A stretch of 64,000 nt of DNA, taken from contig OX155980.1 in assembly GCA_944548615.1 (NCBI GenBank), forward strand, positions 55,611,903-55,675,902, written 5' to 3'. Source of the stretch: Micropterix aruncella. Lineage: Eukaryota > Arthropoda > Insecta > Lepidoptera > Micropterigidae. The notes under the pieces were generated by a model, which worked only from the letters and a program-made list of their open reading frames with translations, did not search any database and was not told where the DNA came from. This document shows positions 34,111 through 46,051 of this stretch, one piece after another; the stretch's first letter is position 1, and each line of letters starts with the position of its first letter. The position numbers and the translations under genes are program-made.

Positions 34111-34960
34111 ATACAAGGTCTGTTCAGAAAATATGCAAACTTTTTTTAAAACTTTATTATTAATTTTATAGATTATTGGTCCTTGTCCCTTTCAAAGTAC
34201 TTTCCTCCCCTATTCACACACTTTTCCCAGAGGAGTTTCCGTTTCGCGAATCAGTCCTGGTTAGCTTAATTTGAGATAGCCTTTAACCTTTCGGAAGCCA
34301 GTCATTCCCCGCAAAATTTTCGAAGCCATCGTGGCTGGTAGCTTATTCAATGGCATGCTTCAATGACAGGCTTTTACCGCAGTGGAGGGAGAAATAGATC
34401 CGGTAATTGAATAAATACGGATAATACGAAAAACGCTGATCGGCGTGCGTGGCCACCCAGGGGTTAAGGTCTGTGACGAATTTGCTTTGATCCCATCAGT
34501 ACTCTGAAAATGGCGTTATTTCAGCGCTGAATTTAATTTCGGAAATAAGAAAATGCAATGAGCCAGGTATGGTGAGTAAGGAGGCTGCGGGAGATCAGTC
34601 ATCTGATTTTAGGCACGAAACTGACGAATCGACAAACCTTAATGTGCAGGCGCATTGTCGTGGGGCAAGAACCATGACTTGTCTCGCCACAACTGGTGGT
34701 CTTTGTTGATTTTTTCACGTAGTTCTTGCAAAACGCCTTGATAGTAGACACTGTTTACTGTTTCTTTCACCTTGAGGCAAGATATTTCCCCAGCTTCATG
34801 AATATTTTACATTGCATCGTTGCTCCAGAAAATCGCCACTAACACAAAACATTGTCTCTTTACGCACAGCGGCCCAATCAAGAGGCCAAGTGCGAGAAAA
34901 AAGCCCAGACCAACACATTGTCTCGAAAAATGACATTAACAAATAACATTATCCCGAAAA
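34111..34960 (-). pseudogene. Mariner transposase pseudogene, interrupted by a MITE
   Basis: Left end GGTCTGTTCAGAAAATATGC (34118-34137) is a mariner-type terminal repeat. Minus-strand reading gives FLPHDNAPAH-stop-GLSIRQ, then NQMTDLPQPPYSPYLAHCIF, LFPKLNSALK and, after the inserted element at 34283-34467, KAISN and LLWEKCVNRGGKYFEGD. These are the DNAPAH / PPYSPDLAP / GxYFEGD blocks of the mariner catalytic domain. Several stops and frame shifts. The opposite terminal repeat was not located. Confidence 0.82.
34283..34467. mobile_element. 185-bp TTAA-ended MITE inside the mariner gene
   Basis: Runs from TTAACCTTTCGGAAGCC to GTGGCCACCCAGGGGTTAA. On each side the mariner reading resumes (KANSSQT | KAISN), so this is an insertion. 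Ends are imperfect inverted repeats and the target is TTAA. Its ends match a segment of the BEL LTRs (49624-49738 and 56607-56721). Confidence 0.85.
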
Positions 34961-37600
34961 ATAAATGAGATACCAATAATCCAAGAACATGTGTTTATGA
35001 AGGGATTATGCGCAAGGTAGTGCTGTCAACCGCATAACACTAAATATCTCCGTTGGAGCGTAATTCAAAATGTTCGGTTATTTTCTTAAGAGAACTCATA
35101 GTGGAAACTAAAAAAAAGACTGAGGTTTTAGTTCATACTTACGACTAAAATGATGACTGAAGAAGAATACTCAGAAAACAAATAGTTAATTAAATGTTTG
35201 GAAAGTAAAATAAAATTACTTTGGTGGCGAATTTAAGTTTTCTTTTTATTTAATTTACTTGGTTAATTTGCCCTGTTCTTTTAGGTCAATGGTCTGTATT
35301 TAGTCATTTTCCTTTCATGTTAATTATTTATTTTTTGTCTAATTAAAGCTTTACAGTATCATGGTTGTAGATTTTAGTGGATTTTAAGGAAAATAAATAA
35401 AGTTGGATCCTCCACCTGATCTGTCAGGGGAAATTTCAGTTAAATGTCATTATTTGGACTTTATCACTGTTTTCCAGTTTACTGACTATTTGCATCTGCA
35501 TTGTTATCTATATATTTTCTCCAAAAATGATGACTAAAATTTGTTGATTTTCAAAGTACAAATTCACAAAAAATTAAGGTCATCATTTTTTATTTCCTGT
35601 GGCTCACCGAACAGAACATGTGGTATGACATACTATTTAATTGTGATTTAATACCTCTATTTCTATAACCCTAAAGCACTTTTCATTTCATATTCTATCG
35701 TAGTTGGTCACAGAATTTGTTTTATTACATGCAATGTAATGTTTATGAATAATACCCATTGTTTGTCCCCCTATAGAAAAAACTGTTTTTTGTTTAAAGT
35801 TTTTTTTAGTAAATATTCAGCCTCAATGACCGTACGTACCTTGGTTTAATATTCATGTAATATATACAGTAGAATAGTAGGTACGTAAAGAAACCACGTA
35901 AAGCGATTAATATTAAACAGAAAATTATTTTGGGCAAGAGAAGTAAACAAATGAATTATAATATATTTACTATAGTGAAAATGAGTGTTTTTAATCCTTT
36001 CCTTGCTGACTACTTATACACCCTGCTACTGCAAAGAGTGTCTTAAATTTGGGATATTTTTCCTAACTTCAAATAAAGACAAAAATGAAGAATGACTTTT
36101 TTAAAATTAGGCAAATTTAGGCAACTGAATAAAAATAATGGGGTGACTCGAGACTTAACTTTTGTGGGGCAATGTCTGCTGCTCACGTTATCTTTTGACC
36201 TAAAAATCCAGTCTTCAACTAAATAATTTTTATTATTGCCATTTGTATGAAACTCTCCGGAGAGTCTTCTGCGGCTGAGAGGCTAATCAGCGCTCAAAGG
36301 CATTTACTAATTTCAGTTAACTTAAATTTTCCTTATGCTGTGGATGTAGATGTAAAATTTCCTGTAGATGAGTTTCCAATAATGATAATTTATTTTACTA
36401 AATAATTAGAAATATTTTATGCAATGAAACCCAGAATACTGACAAGTTTGTTTATATCATACTGGTGGTGCAAAAGTCGGTAGGCTAATTAAAAAATGTT
36501 ATTAAAAGCAAAATAATGTAATCGCTCTTGCTTTTGTTGATGGTTGAAATCATAGCAGAACACCATGTACTTTTACGGATTAATTATATAGTTGGATTTA
36601 TAGCTTTAGGTTTTTTTTTTTGGATTTTTGTTGAATTTATGTTCAGACTCACATTGTATATACGCTAGTCCAGTATATAAACTTATATACTGGACTAACA
36701 TACATACAGTATAGCGTCTATGCAAGTATAACAATCTGCCAGGTTTCAGGCTATAGCAACTGTGCGTTCACTACGATAACAAATTGATATCAGAAAGAGC
36801 ACAACAGCTATAGATTTCCACATTATTTATTGTGTGTTTTTCTGTAAATCCATGTGCTTGCAAAATTGTTAATAGTATTTTAATAAATACTGAGGTATCT
36901 CTTTTAAATTCTTTTTTTCAACAGACAAAAAGTTCACATCTTCGTTTTCAATTTATGTCGCAACAATCACATTTTGAATGCTTCATACATTTTCTTCGAT
37001 AAAACAAACTTTTGCACACATTGAGTTTAGGAGTAAATTTGAAAACAGTGGTTATTTGGAGATAGAAGAAATAAGAGATTTTAGATAGATCATAGATTCG
37101 TGCCTACATATATTCAATTTGTCTGGAGAACAATTTATTCATAAATGCATCATTATGCTTATGTCCTTATAAGCAAACTTAAGTGTATGTACATGTCTTG
37201 TTTTTCAAAGTATATATGGACAAATGAAATCGGAAAACCTGATTAATTTCTTGTAGTGCCTACAAATAATTTTTGTTTATCACTTTTGGGACAAAATATT
37301 GAATTGCCTATTTGTCGCATGTTTTGGTGTTTCGATTCCTTGTTATTATTTTACGTATTAAGTAATACTAAAAGTTTTCTATACTCGCACTACTTATGGA
37401 TACAGTAATCCATCACTGCTAAGGTTATATTTCTTTGAAATTAATTTATAAATTTAAGTTTGCCTAAAATGAGGCTCCCTTATCAGGGAGGCTTATCAGG
37501 GCTCCCTTCACTTAGACTGCTGTCAGAGGTTTATGACATTATTAATCATTCTAAACGATTTAAAATATGCACAAACAACATAGATCTTTGAATGTAATTT
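34961..37600. other. Abl intron, long AT-rich stretch
   Basis: 2.6 kb with no gene or named repeat. The only clear structure is the perfect hairpin at 36666-36697. Confidence 0.5.
36666..36697. repeat. Perfect 14-bp inverted repeat with 4-base loop
   Basis: TAGTCCAGTATATA and its exact reverse complement around AACT. Isolated; no terminator-like context. Confidence 0.9.
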
Positions 37601-37625
37601 TTATTATTATTATTATTATTATTAC
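37601..37625. repeat. (ATT)n microsatellite
   Basis: About eight ATT units at the beginning of the adjacent LINE fragment; this is typical of a LINE tail read in reverse. Confidence 0.85.
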
Positions 37626-37639
37626 ATTTACAGACAGGC

Positions 37640-38045
37640 AGCATGATTGCTGATATGTCTGAATATGAAACTGAGTACAACTACAATTTCTGTTTAAGGT
37701 GTCCGTCTAGTCTATTTTTGAACATGTTGACACTACTCGCTTCAACCACTTCGGCAGGTAAACTGTTCCACTGGTCCACAATCCGGTTGGTCAGGAAATG
37801 TTTCCTGGGATTCATGTGGAATCGCGTTTTCTCCAGCTTAAAATTGTGTCCTCGCAGATGATGCTTGTAGTTTCTCTTGAAGATAGAAGACAATTCGGGG
37901 CAATTGTAGCATCCGTTGAGAATCTTATATGTTTCAATGAGGTCACCCCTGGTCCGACGATCCTTAAGTGTAGGCAGCTGCAATCTGCGGAGTCGTTCTG
38001 CATATTTCTATTCTTATTTTCCAATAAGAATTTTGTTTTTAGTTA
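37640..38045 (-). pseudogene. CR1/jockey-like LINE C-terminal fragment
   Basis: Minus strand, 100 open residues: MQLPTLKDRRTRGDLIETYK then ILNGCYNC, LEKTRFHMNPRKHFLTNRIV, DQWNSLPAEVVEASSVNMFK, NRLDGHL. This is the C-terminal end common to CR1/jockey/Rex elements (LxxRRxRGDLIExYK... WNxLPxxVV). It stops at LKQKL; the upstream frames are broken. 5'-truncated insertion, tail (ATT)n on its 3' side at 37601-37625. Confidence 0.88.
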
Positions 38046-38389
38046 GATTTTTTTTATTATCTGTTTTTTTTTTAATTTTTTTTTTCATCTTTTATTATCC
38101 CTAGATATTGTTTAAATGAACATAAAAATATCCAGAGAATACTGAATAACATCATCGCAAACTGTTTTATGTGTTTGTATGGCGAGTTGGCCATGATGAG
38201 GTCTCTTAAATTCTCAATTTCATATAAAAATCACACTAAACCCTATCGGTATCCAGTGACATCTATCTTCTTTTTCATATGCTATGTTCTCTAGTAAATG
38301 ACAGGTGATTCTTAGAGATTAGTCATGATGTTCTTTTTTCTGGAAACTAGTTTTGCCCTTGCTTTTATTTTCCTATTTTTTTATAAAAT
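38046..38389. other. Intron spacer, nothing recognised
   Basis: About 340 bases with long T-runs. Confidence 0.5.
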
Positions 38390-38800
38390 GAAAGCTCGTA
38401 GCCTCCAAAATGTGGGTCTATCGGAGGATACTACATTTAAGCTGCGTAGACAGAGCCAGGAATGAAGATGTCTTAAAGCGTTTGAGAACACAGAAATATC
38501 AAGGACAATAAGGATCTGCTAACTCCAATACTTCACTAATGACATTCGGCATCCCGAAAGATACTCGTATAATATGCATTTAATGATTTAAGGCAAAGTG
38601 GCCGGAATAATGGGTACAGGGCAACTAGGTCTATGAGCAAGGAGATAAAAATTCGCATTGAAAAGATATTATGCAGAGATCAGACTATTATATAGATAGA
38701 ATATTAATTATATGGGATGGAAATCTTCAAAATTCAGATTGTTAAGAAAGATTGAAACCTTGGAAATGTGAGTATCGGAGGATATTACATATAAGGGGTC
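38390..38800 (+). pseudogene. RTE-type LINE C-terminal fragment
   Basis: Plus-strand reading ARNEDVLKRLRTQKYQGQ in one frame and GKVAGIMGTGQL nearby match the RNEEVLRRV...EGKVEGKR end of RTE-group reverse transcriptases. At the left, LQNVGLSEDT, and at the right, IETLEMWVSEDITYK, both recall the LExFEMWxYRR block, so the segment may be partly duplicated. Multiple stops. Confidence 0.65.
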
Positions 38801-38920
38801 GTCCATTAATCTCGTGATGTTTTTTAGCAACTTTTTAACCTCTCCGTTCCACCTGGTGATACATTGTGTGGTCGAAGACTCCCCAACCCCCTTCCCAAAA
38901 GAACGTGTATTTTTTTGGTA
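38801..38920. repeat. Dispersed repeat motif (GTCGTCCATTAATC type)
   Basis: GGGGTCGTCCATTAATCTCG starts a stretch with TTTTTTAGCAACTTTTTAACC and CCCCAACCCCC that is common in arthropod repeats of the 'GTCCATAAATTACGT' sort (from memory). Family unknown. Confidence 0.4.
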
Positions 38921-39725
38921 CAACGTATCTTAAAAAAATATGTATTATTATCTCTATATACAGGTATAAACTAATTTAATTCTGGAAAATTAAGCACCGT
39001 AATAAAAATATCCAGACAGACATTAAGGTTGCAGGTTGTTTCTGACTGGCATAAAAATAACAAAGGAAAGGAGTAAGCATGTGAAAAACATATAATTGTA
39101 CTGGGAGATGAATATATTTATTGGAGATTGTCCTCGGACCACGGATTAGTGAGACTTTCTTCGACACTAACAAGTGGATAAGCATCTTGCAAGTCAGTTG
39201 TTGGCACTGTGCTTTGTTGAAGATCAACTTCGGTCTCAACAAGCCACTCAGTGTCATCATTTTTGCGAACTACGCAGAGAATTTCTCGATCGTCGCGTGA
39301 GGATGCAGTAGTCATGAAACCAGTTGTCAAAAGAGTCGATTTCAGAATATATGTAGACTCATCCAGAAAAAGGCAATGCACTGAGTATAAACGTATAGAT
39401 TAAAAAAGTATATTGTATCTCTACCTGTGGAATTTTCGATTTGACTATCATAAGAAAGGTTGAACTTGTTAGTTTTGAGCACTGCGAACAGTCTTTTTGA
39501 CACTTTTATTCTGAGGTGTCAAATTTATGTGCAATTAAGTAATGGTGCCCTGTTTTTATTACTTTCTTTTGTTAGAAACTTTGTTGCATTGTTGCAATAA
39601 TAAAAATAACTTTGTAAATTGTTTGAAATGTGTTGGATGAACTGCGGATTATGAGGATAAAGTAATTTTTAATACTCTGATACGACAGCGGACTTTTTTA
39701 TTATAAAATTAATAATTTTATACAG
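38921..39725. other. Abl intron, right part
   Basis: Two minus-strand open frames near 38976-39381 have protein-like composition but no motif I recognise. Ends in TTTTATACAG acceptor at 39716-39725. Confidence 0.4.
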
Positions 39726-39961
39726 GGCCATCTAAGCGAGGAGCAACATCAGATCTACTTCAAGAACGTATGTTTGACCCGGATGAACATCAAATGATGA
39801 ACAAGCAGGACACTGTACTGATGCCCCCTCCGGCGTCCTTACCGCTACCGCACAGCCTCTCCAAGCGCTCCCCGGTCTCTTCTGGTAGAGTCGTCGAACA
39901 CCGCGGCAAGAAAGCTCGCACTTTTCCACCAAAGGAGCCTGAATATCCACCTAATGCACCT
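39726..39961 (+). CDS. Abl: Abl tyrosine kinase, exon: linker region
   Basis: 236 bp. With the preceding G it reads GPSKRGATSDLLQERMFDPD, then PPPASLPLPHSLSKRSPVSS, HRGKKARTFPPKEPEYPPNA-P, with several PxxP-like motifs and a basic KRG / GKKAR segment. Low conservation is expected for this part of Abl. Phase 0 at the donor GTAAGT; the next exon continues VQVAALEVQNVKRA. Confidence 0.93.
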
Positions 39962-40518
39962 GTAAGTACATATATATTATCTACTGCTCTGTCAAATAAA
40001 TACCGAGAGCCGTTCAAAATATTGGTTTATTTTGTCGCTTTCAAAATAGTTGCCATTACGTCAACTAATAATTCAGTCATCGAAACACTTATAGGAACTT
40101 TCTGATAAAGCCTTCAGCTCTATCTGCGACTTACGCGGATGCCGGCGAGCAAAGCCAGGGTGAATGCCAGTGTATTAAATTCACCAATAAAAATTGCTCA
40201 CTAATTTATAAAAAATGCTCAAAAACACTCACGTTGTTTTGTACTATAAAGACTTTGAAACAATTCATGTCTATTTATCTCTGTCTGATTTCAAAAATTG
40301 TTCACCACTGTGTTTTATTAGTTAATATTGTATATTGTTAAACCGAAATATCGGGCCAGGTCATCTTTCATCGGTAATAAAATAATAAAGACCTTTTATG
40401 CGTTCAACAGGCATTTTGTTTGTTCAAACCTTGAGTTGTTGCCTGGTTATTTACGCTTCAATATCAACATAGGATCTACATAAATATCAGGGTTCAAAAT
40501 ATGAATTGTTTTTTCTAG
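39962..40518. other. Last Abl intron
   Basis: 557 bases, GTAAGT to TTTTCTAG. No repeat recognised. Confidence 0.85.
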
Positions 40519-42576
40519 GTCCAAGTAGCGGCATTAGAAGTACAAAATGTGAAAAGAGCTATTAGTCGCTATGGAACACTACCAAAAGGCGCCCGGATCG
40601 GAGCTTACCTGGAATCTTTGCGGCAAAGTGGCCTTTCAGGACCGGATAACGGCGGACCTCCTGCTCCTGTGGCAGAAGAATGCGCCACAAGATCGCTTTC
40701 TCCGCGAGCTCCGATGAGATCTCAACCGCAAATGATACGGAGCAATTCTTCTGGCGGAGTCACGAATCCCATTCCGCCGGGCTCTCCTCGGACCGCAAGA
40801 AATTCCAGCACAGCCTTGAGAACTTTCCGCCCTTCTGATCAACCGCTAAATCGTTGCTCGAGTCCCGCTAAATCGCGTCCGGCTCTCGCCGATCTAGAGT
40901 TTCCTCCGCCCCCGCTTGACCTTCCGCCTGAAGATATGTGTTATTCTTCAATGGCCCTGCAGCATCCAACTATGGAAAACTCCACCTCACGATTTGGAGT
41001 CAGTCTTCGTCATCGGGAGTTGAGCAGCGATTCGTGCAGTAGTGCAAAATCTACCAATCATATGGGTAAAACTTCATTTGATTCCAAATCACTGGATCTC
41101 GTCGATAGTCTCATTCCAATTGTGGGCGATTTACCCGAGTACGAGCCGCCGCTGCCGCCTGACGAATACACCGACGAAGACTGCTCTGATTTCCTTCCCT
41201 TCAAAGGAAACATGAAAGAGATGCTGGAGTTGAAATTGGTTGCAGAAATTAAAGAGCGAGCCGATTTAAAAAACCAAAATGCCCTCAAAGATTCGCCGCC
41301 CAACAATGGCTTGGAGTTTTATCCTTCTATTGGAGACCCCGTTGCTAGACTTGTCTCTGAACTTTCCGAAAGTCTGAACTTGGACGGACTCAGGAAAGAA
41401 GATAAAATGTTACACGATCATTCGGGCCATCCTAAATTAAGTGATAATTCTATCAAAGGACCCATTTCCCCTATTGATCTTAAGGCTGGCTTACGGAAAA
41501 CCTCTCATACTCAGCAACCTGCCATTCAGAAAAACGAAAATGAGACAAACACATTTAAATCACAACTCAAAAAGGTGGACCATAAGAAAACTCACCCTCT
41601 ATCGAAGGCCGATGACAAGGAGAGTAATGATAAAATAATTGATTTTAAGTCCCGCTTACGAAGAGTCGAAAGCAACATTCAAGCTTCCAACAATGAATCT
41701 AAGAAAATAGGGTCAGATTCAATCGCCGAGGACAAAGAAAATAAGGAAATGTCGAGCGAAGAGATAAAAAACAATAATGTAGACGGGGACCAATCAGTAA
41801 CTATGAAAGATGATGAGGACGACAAGAGACGCAGCACTGGTAGTATAAGCAGCCTTAAGAAACTATGGGAGCCTAAGGATTCGATATCGGATGGCAATAT
41901 GTCTCAGCTTAGTCCTAAACTGTCTGTAAAGAACAATAAGCAGACAGTCTGCGAAGATAAAAGTGATGATCAAAAAGACAACTGTGATAGTAAAGATAAT
42001 TCTCCAGATGAGCAGACGCATGCGAATTTAATGTCTCGAAGTTTGAAGTGTTCCACCGGGGAGCGCAGGGCGTGGCCTGCTGGACCGGAAGAAAAGCCAG
42101 CGCTGCCCATAAAACCGGTTTTGAATCAACCTCCCACGAAAGCAACCAAACCGACTGTACCTGGCAAAACTGTCGGAGCTATTTATGCTACTCCTCTTAC
42201 AGTTCCTCCTGCTAAAATTGCCCCTAATCGGGATGCAACCAACGAACCAAAGAATAATGTCGATAACATAATTGACATTTCGGTTGATTTGCAGGCAAGT
42301 CTCAGCGGTATGCGTTCCAATCCTTCTTCCGCTGGCACCACAGCCTGGCGGTTACATCTGAGTGAAAAACTCGCTGCGTTGAACAGCGCATGTGAACTAT
42401 ATTCGGCCAATACGGCCGCTCCACATTTGAGATTTCAGCTCAGAGAGCTAACGGTCCGCTTGGAGGCACAGGCTTCGGCTTTAGCTTCGGGGTCCAAGGA
42501 TGCTGTTGTGAGCGGACGACTTGCCTCTGACGTTGAGTCCACGCTTCGAGACGTAGTTCATGCCGTTCATAGATAA
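40519..42576 (+). CDS. Abl: Abl tyrosine kinase, last exon: Ena-type ligand, linker, F-actin-binding domain
   Basis: 685 codons to TAA at 42574. It starts VQVAALEVQNVKRAISRYGT then LPKGARIGAYLESLRQSG, a block conserved among insect Abl proteins. FPPPPLD at 40900-40920 is a consensus EVH1 ligand, suggesting Enabled binding. The long middle is acidic/Ser/Lys-rich and looks disordered, with repeated KSQLKKV and KSRLRRV-like and DLKAGLRKT motifs (FKSRLRRVES; FKSQLKKVDH). The C-terminal ~120 residues (WRLHLSEKLAALNSACELYS, LRFQLRELTVRLEAQASALA, RLASDVESTLRDVVHAVHR) form the four-helix F-actin-binding domain. The gene acts in axon guidance and epithelial actin control in insects. Confidence 0.97.
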   Translation, partial: VQVAALEVQNVKRAISRYGTLPKGARIGAYLESLRQSGLSGPDNGGPPAPVAEECATRSLSPRAPMRSQPQMIRSNSSGGVTNPIPPGSPRTARNSSTALRTFRPSDQPLNRCSSPAKSRPALADLEFPPPPLDLPPEDMCYSSMALQHPTMENSTSRFGVSLRHRELSSDSCSSAKSTNHMGKTSFDSKSLDLVDSLIPIVGDLPEYEPPLPPDEYTDEDCSDFLPFKGNMKEMLELKLVAEIKERADLKNQNALKDSPPNNGLEFYPSIGDPVARLVSELSESLNLDGLRKEDKMLHDHSGHPKLSDNSIKGPISPIDLKAGLRKTSHTQQPAIQKNENETNTFKSQLKKVDHKKTHPLSKADDKESNDKIIDFKSRLRRVESNIQASNNESKKIGSDSIAEDKENKEMSSEEIKNNNVDGDQSVTMKDDEDDKRRSTGSISSLKKLWEPKDSISDGNMSQLSPKLSVKNNKQTVCEDKSDDQKDNCDSKDNSPDEQTHANLMSRSLKCSTGERRAWPAGPEEKPALPIKPVLNQPPTKATKPTVPGKTVGAIYATPLTVPPAKIAPNRDATNEPKNNVDNIIDISVDLQASLSGMRSNPSSAGTTAWRLHLSEKLAALNSACELYSANTAAPHLRFQLRELTVRLEAQASALASGSKDAVVSGRLASDVESTLRDVVHAVHR

Positions 42577-44600
42577 ATTGTTCACCATTCCTGCAGCGAT
42601 GTTCAGTATTCTCGGCTAATTGTAATGCATGTGCTAAGTTGTTTTCATTTTTGAGATTGGTAGAAAGATAGCACTGCATTTGTAATTTAGTTAAGGTAAA
42701 TGTGATGAACGAACTGATATTGCTAAGCGTTATGTCAAAATGTTTATTAACAGTATTGCATACCCTCGGTAATAAGCGCAATGTCATTACTTATGGGGAT
42801 TTGGCATGGTTATTACGATAAACTCTGTCATTAGGCACGTGAGGAAATTAGTAATACTCGTTACATACAATATTGCAGTTGTGAAGCCAATATATAGAGC
42901 GGAGTTACTCGCACATATTCCACAATGAATATCCAGTGTAAACTCTAAAACTCATGGGTTATTTGACAGAAGTTTCCTGACTTTTCAGCAAAGTTGCATT
43001 TACAACCTTCACGGAGACTAGGAGTACGACGCCTTCACCATAAGATGCCTTCATTATCGATTGGGTGTTAAAGATATTACTTCCATTCCTACCACTGCAA
43101 CATCAATTCAAGCAAATTGTAGCTTTGAGTATGTTGGTGCAAATTTGACAAAGTATTTTTACTATAAATCTTACTGAAGAAAGGGAACGTTTCTCATTTT
43201 TATCGAAATATTTCCTTCTTAAATTGCTCTTTTCATATTACACAAGATTACTGTAAAAAGAGGCTGTTTAGGTGTCGGTGTCCAAATTTTTTTAACCGCA
43301 TCTAGAACACTACTGCAGATTTTATAATTTTTTGTCATTTTTGCAGCAATCATGAAAGCACCTCCGGCCATTTCAATCGGTGGTCGTATTATAAAGCATT
43401 AAAATCGATATTGATGAATAGTAAATAAGTAAACTAACATAATTCTTTCATTTTCTATAGAGCTCTAACTTACTGCAAAAAGGACACATTTGATTCAAGT
43501 TTACGGTAAAAGGTATAACATCTCTGTTTAGCTGTTGAGCTAGGCTAAATAGGACAACAATGTCTACTAATACTTTTTTTTACTCTTGGAGTTACCTAAT
43601 AGTCCCATAAAATTAAACAAATCAATCCAAATAATTCACATAGTCCTAACGGAAATCGTAAAGGTTTTAGAGATATCTGTGAAAAACGTCCCTTGGGGAC
43701 TTTCAGTATGTTCATCGGGTCCTCTTGAGGAATAACTGTACCGATTGTAAAAACTACATGAATTATTTGGGCTGATTATCCATTTTTGGGCATTTGCTTG
43801 AACTAAAAGAATATTTTTTTAATACACTATTTTTTATGTTTGAGTGTGTGAAAAATACTTTCAAATTTCACCCCAAAATACTTAATGCTACAATCTGCAA
43901 TTCTTATAATGCCATTCCAAAGCAGGACACATTGGGTAATTAAAGCAGGTTGAGTGTGTAAAAAAATACTTTCAAATTTCACCCTAAAATACTTAATGAA
44001 CTGGTGACGTGGCGGTATGAGTAGAACCACCCATTCCAATACCCAAAGAATGCAGACTTACATTCATTGTCATTACATTATCAGAGACATTACACTCCCC
44101 GTTGCCATGAAAACTTCATCAAAACCGCTGGTATAGTTGAAAATATTAACTTTTCACAATTGCAATGTCAAATGTATAAACTGCTTTACTTTGTAAAGAA
44201 TATGAACCAAAAAACAAAACGTGAAAAAGTATGTAACATTTCTGGTATACAGCTATGATTGACTCGTTGACCAAATTATTTGTAGGATCTTAAAGTATAG
44301 TGAAAAATTGTTGAAAGATAAATTTGTCTACTTTCCGTCGGTCGTTTTGCGCATTATAAAGTACTTAAATGCCAATATTAAACTAATTTAAGTTTAACAG
44401 TATGTAACTTTGATGGAATTGACTCGGATGCATGTATTTGTTTAAATCTGTATTTAAAGGAATGACTATAAATATTATATTAGGTCCTTGTCTATGAAGT
44501 TGCCTTTCTAAAAATGAAATTTAAAACCAGACATTTCCTATGAGGGCCTCTGCTAAAAGAGCTCCTATAGACAGTAATCAATAAATTAAGGTATTTTTCA
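42577..44600 (+). other. Abl 3' flank, probable 3' UTR
   Basis: AT-rich with no ORF I can support. An AATAAA at 44580-44585 is one possible polyadenylation signal, but no signal can be singled out. A 53-base segment (AAATACTTTCAAATTTCACC core) occurs twice at about 43843 and 43952. Confidence 0.4.
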
Positions 44601-44800
44601 CTGCTTCTTCGGAGTTCATTCTTTTCCCCCCTGTAGAAAGTTATCTAAATTCCGAAAAAAAGTGGAAGTCCACTAGAGCAAGGTCTTTCAAGTACGGTTC
44701 GTGACAAAAAGACTGCGGTCGGAATTAATGAAACTTGACGACTGCTGTGGAGTGTGGTCTTGCGTTGTCGAAGATCAATTGGCCAGGCTCTATTTTTTCA
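44601..44800 (-). pseudogene. Mariner/Tc1 transposase fragment
   Basis: Minus strand: QLIFDNARPHSTAVV then (other blocks) YLKDLALVDFHFFSEFR, matching the DNARPHTA and PPYSPDLAPSDYHLF motifs. The middle has a stop and frame slips. A distinct subfamily from the other two mariner fragments (HDNARPH-type). Confidence 0.82.
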
Positions 44801-46051
44801 TCTTGACTCATCAACAATAACAAACGATAGAAAACCAAAAAAATAACAATTTTTTTTTGAATGACATGGCTTTAAAATATTTTTTTTTGAATTTTAGATT
44901 CCAACTTAATCCGAAGTAACCAAAGTTTAAAGCGACCATATTGATAGCACAGCAATTACATAGGTTAGGACCTAATATAATAAAATTTTCGCAGTATTCT
45001 TTTATTCATTGCACCATTATTATATGTTTATCATTGTTGTTTGCTGCCATTGGTTTCATAATTGAGTGCTTAACCTGAGGGTAACATAAATAACACATTT
45101 AAATTGCGTAGTTGCTTAAATAATTGGATAGCTTTTAATAATAAGTAGGAAGGTAAAAATTGTAAGTGAGTGCTAACTAGGTTTGAGAACAGTGGAACAG
45201 GGTAACTATACTAATTTGGCTAAGGAATTTCAATAAGAACATGGAATATAATCGGTGATACTGAAAGACGGAACAAGGGCAATGCTGTATACTGAAATGG
45301 TATTTTCTTTTTCGGGTCTGTAGAGAGTAATGGCATAATTGTGGGAGTCTTACTAAGGTAATGTGTTGTAATTTAGCAGTATCTCAATTGAAACTTTTTT
45401 ACTTAAAGCCTATTTTTATAGTGCCACTGTATTAGGAGGTTCTATCTATAGTATTCACTGTTTCTGTTTCAATAGGCGGTTTCATAAATGTTGTGGCCAA
45501 AAAATGTTGAGATTTGTTATTTAAATACAAAATTTTTACATCACACAGATTACAAAATGTCCATTTATTGGAACTATCATTAGCCGAACAACCGTTTGTG
45601 TCTCAATATTCATTGGTCACATCTTTATATAATTGCTATTTAATTATTTCTCTTTTTTAATTATCTATCCGTGTGAAAAGTGCATGTAAATTTATTCACT
45701 TTTTAATGAATTTTCAACCAGGAAATGTAGTTGGTTCCCAATTGATGCAGCAATAAGCGCAATATATTTTTTGCTAGTCATGCACACCTATACTTTTTAT
45801 ATTGCAATACGTGTGGATATGCATTTAGAAGAGAGAGCATAAACATCCCATTGGTAGCAACGCCTGTACAACATTAATGGAAATTCTTATGTATACTATT
45901 ACCTGCTCTCTGTATTTGATCTAAGTTATATTATAGTCAATGATGATAATGTTGTATGGCCCGTGTGCTTCTTGTATATTTTTGTTCCATTTATTTTAGT
46001 ACATTTGTATTCATGAAAAAATAGGAAGCATTTTGATCTTTAACTCTGAAT
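44801..46051. other. Intergenic AT-rich stretch
   Basis: Nothing recognised in about 1.25 kb. Confidence 0.5.

Noticed and set aside
38976..39381. Minus-strand frames of 94 and 87 codons in the Abl intron
   Set aside because: Readable composition but no recognised domain and overlapping in different frames; too weak to call a nested gene.
40636..42410. Minus-strand frames across the last Abl exon
   Set aside because: Antisense shadows; the plus strand is clearly coding and conserved.
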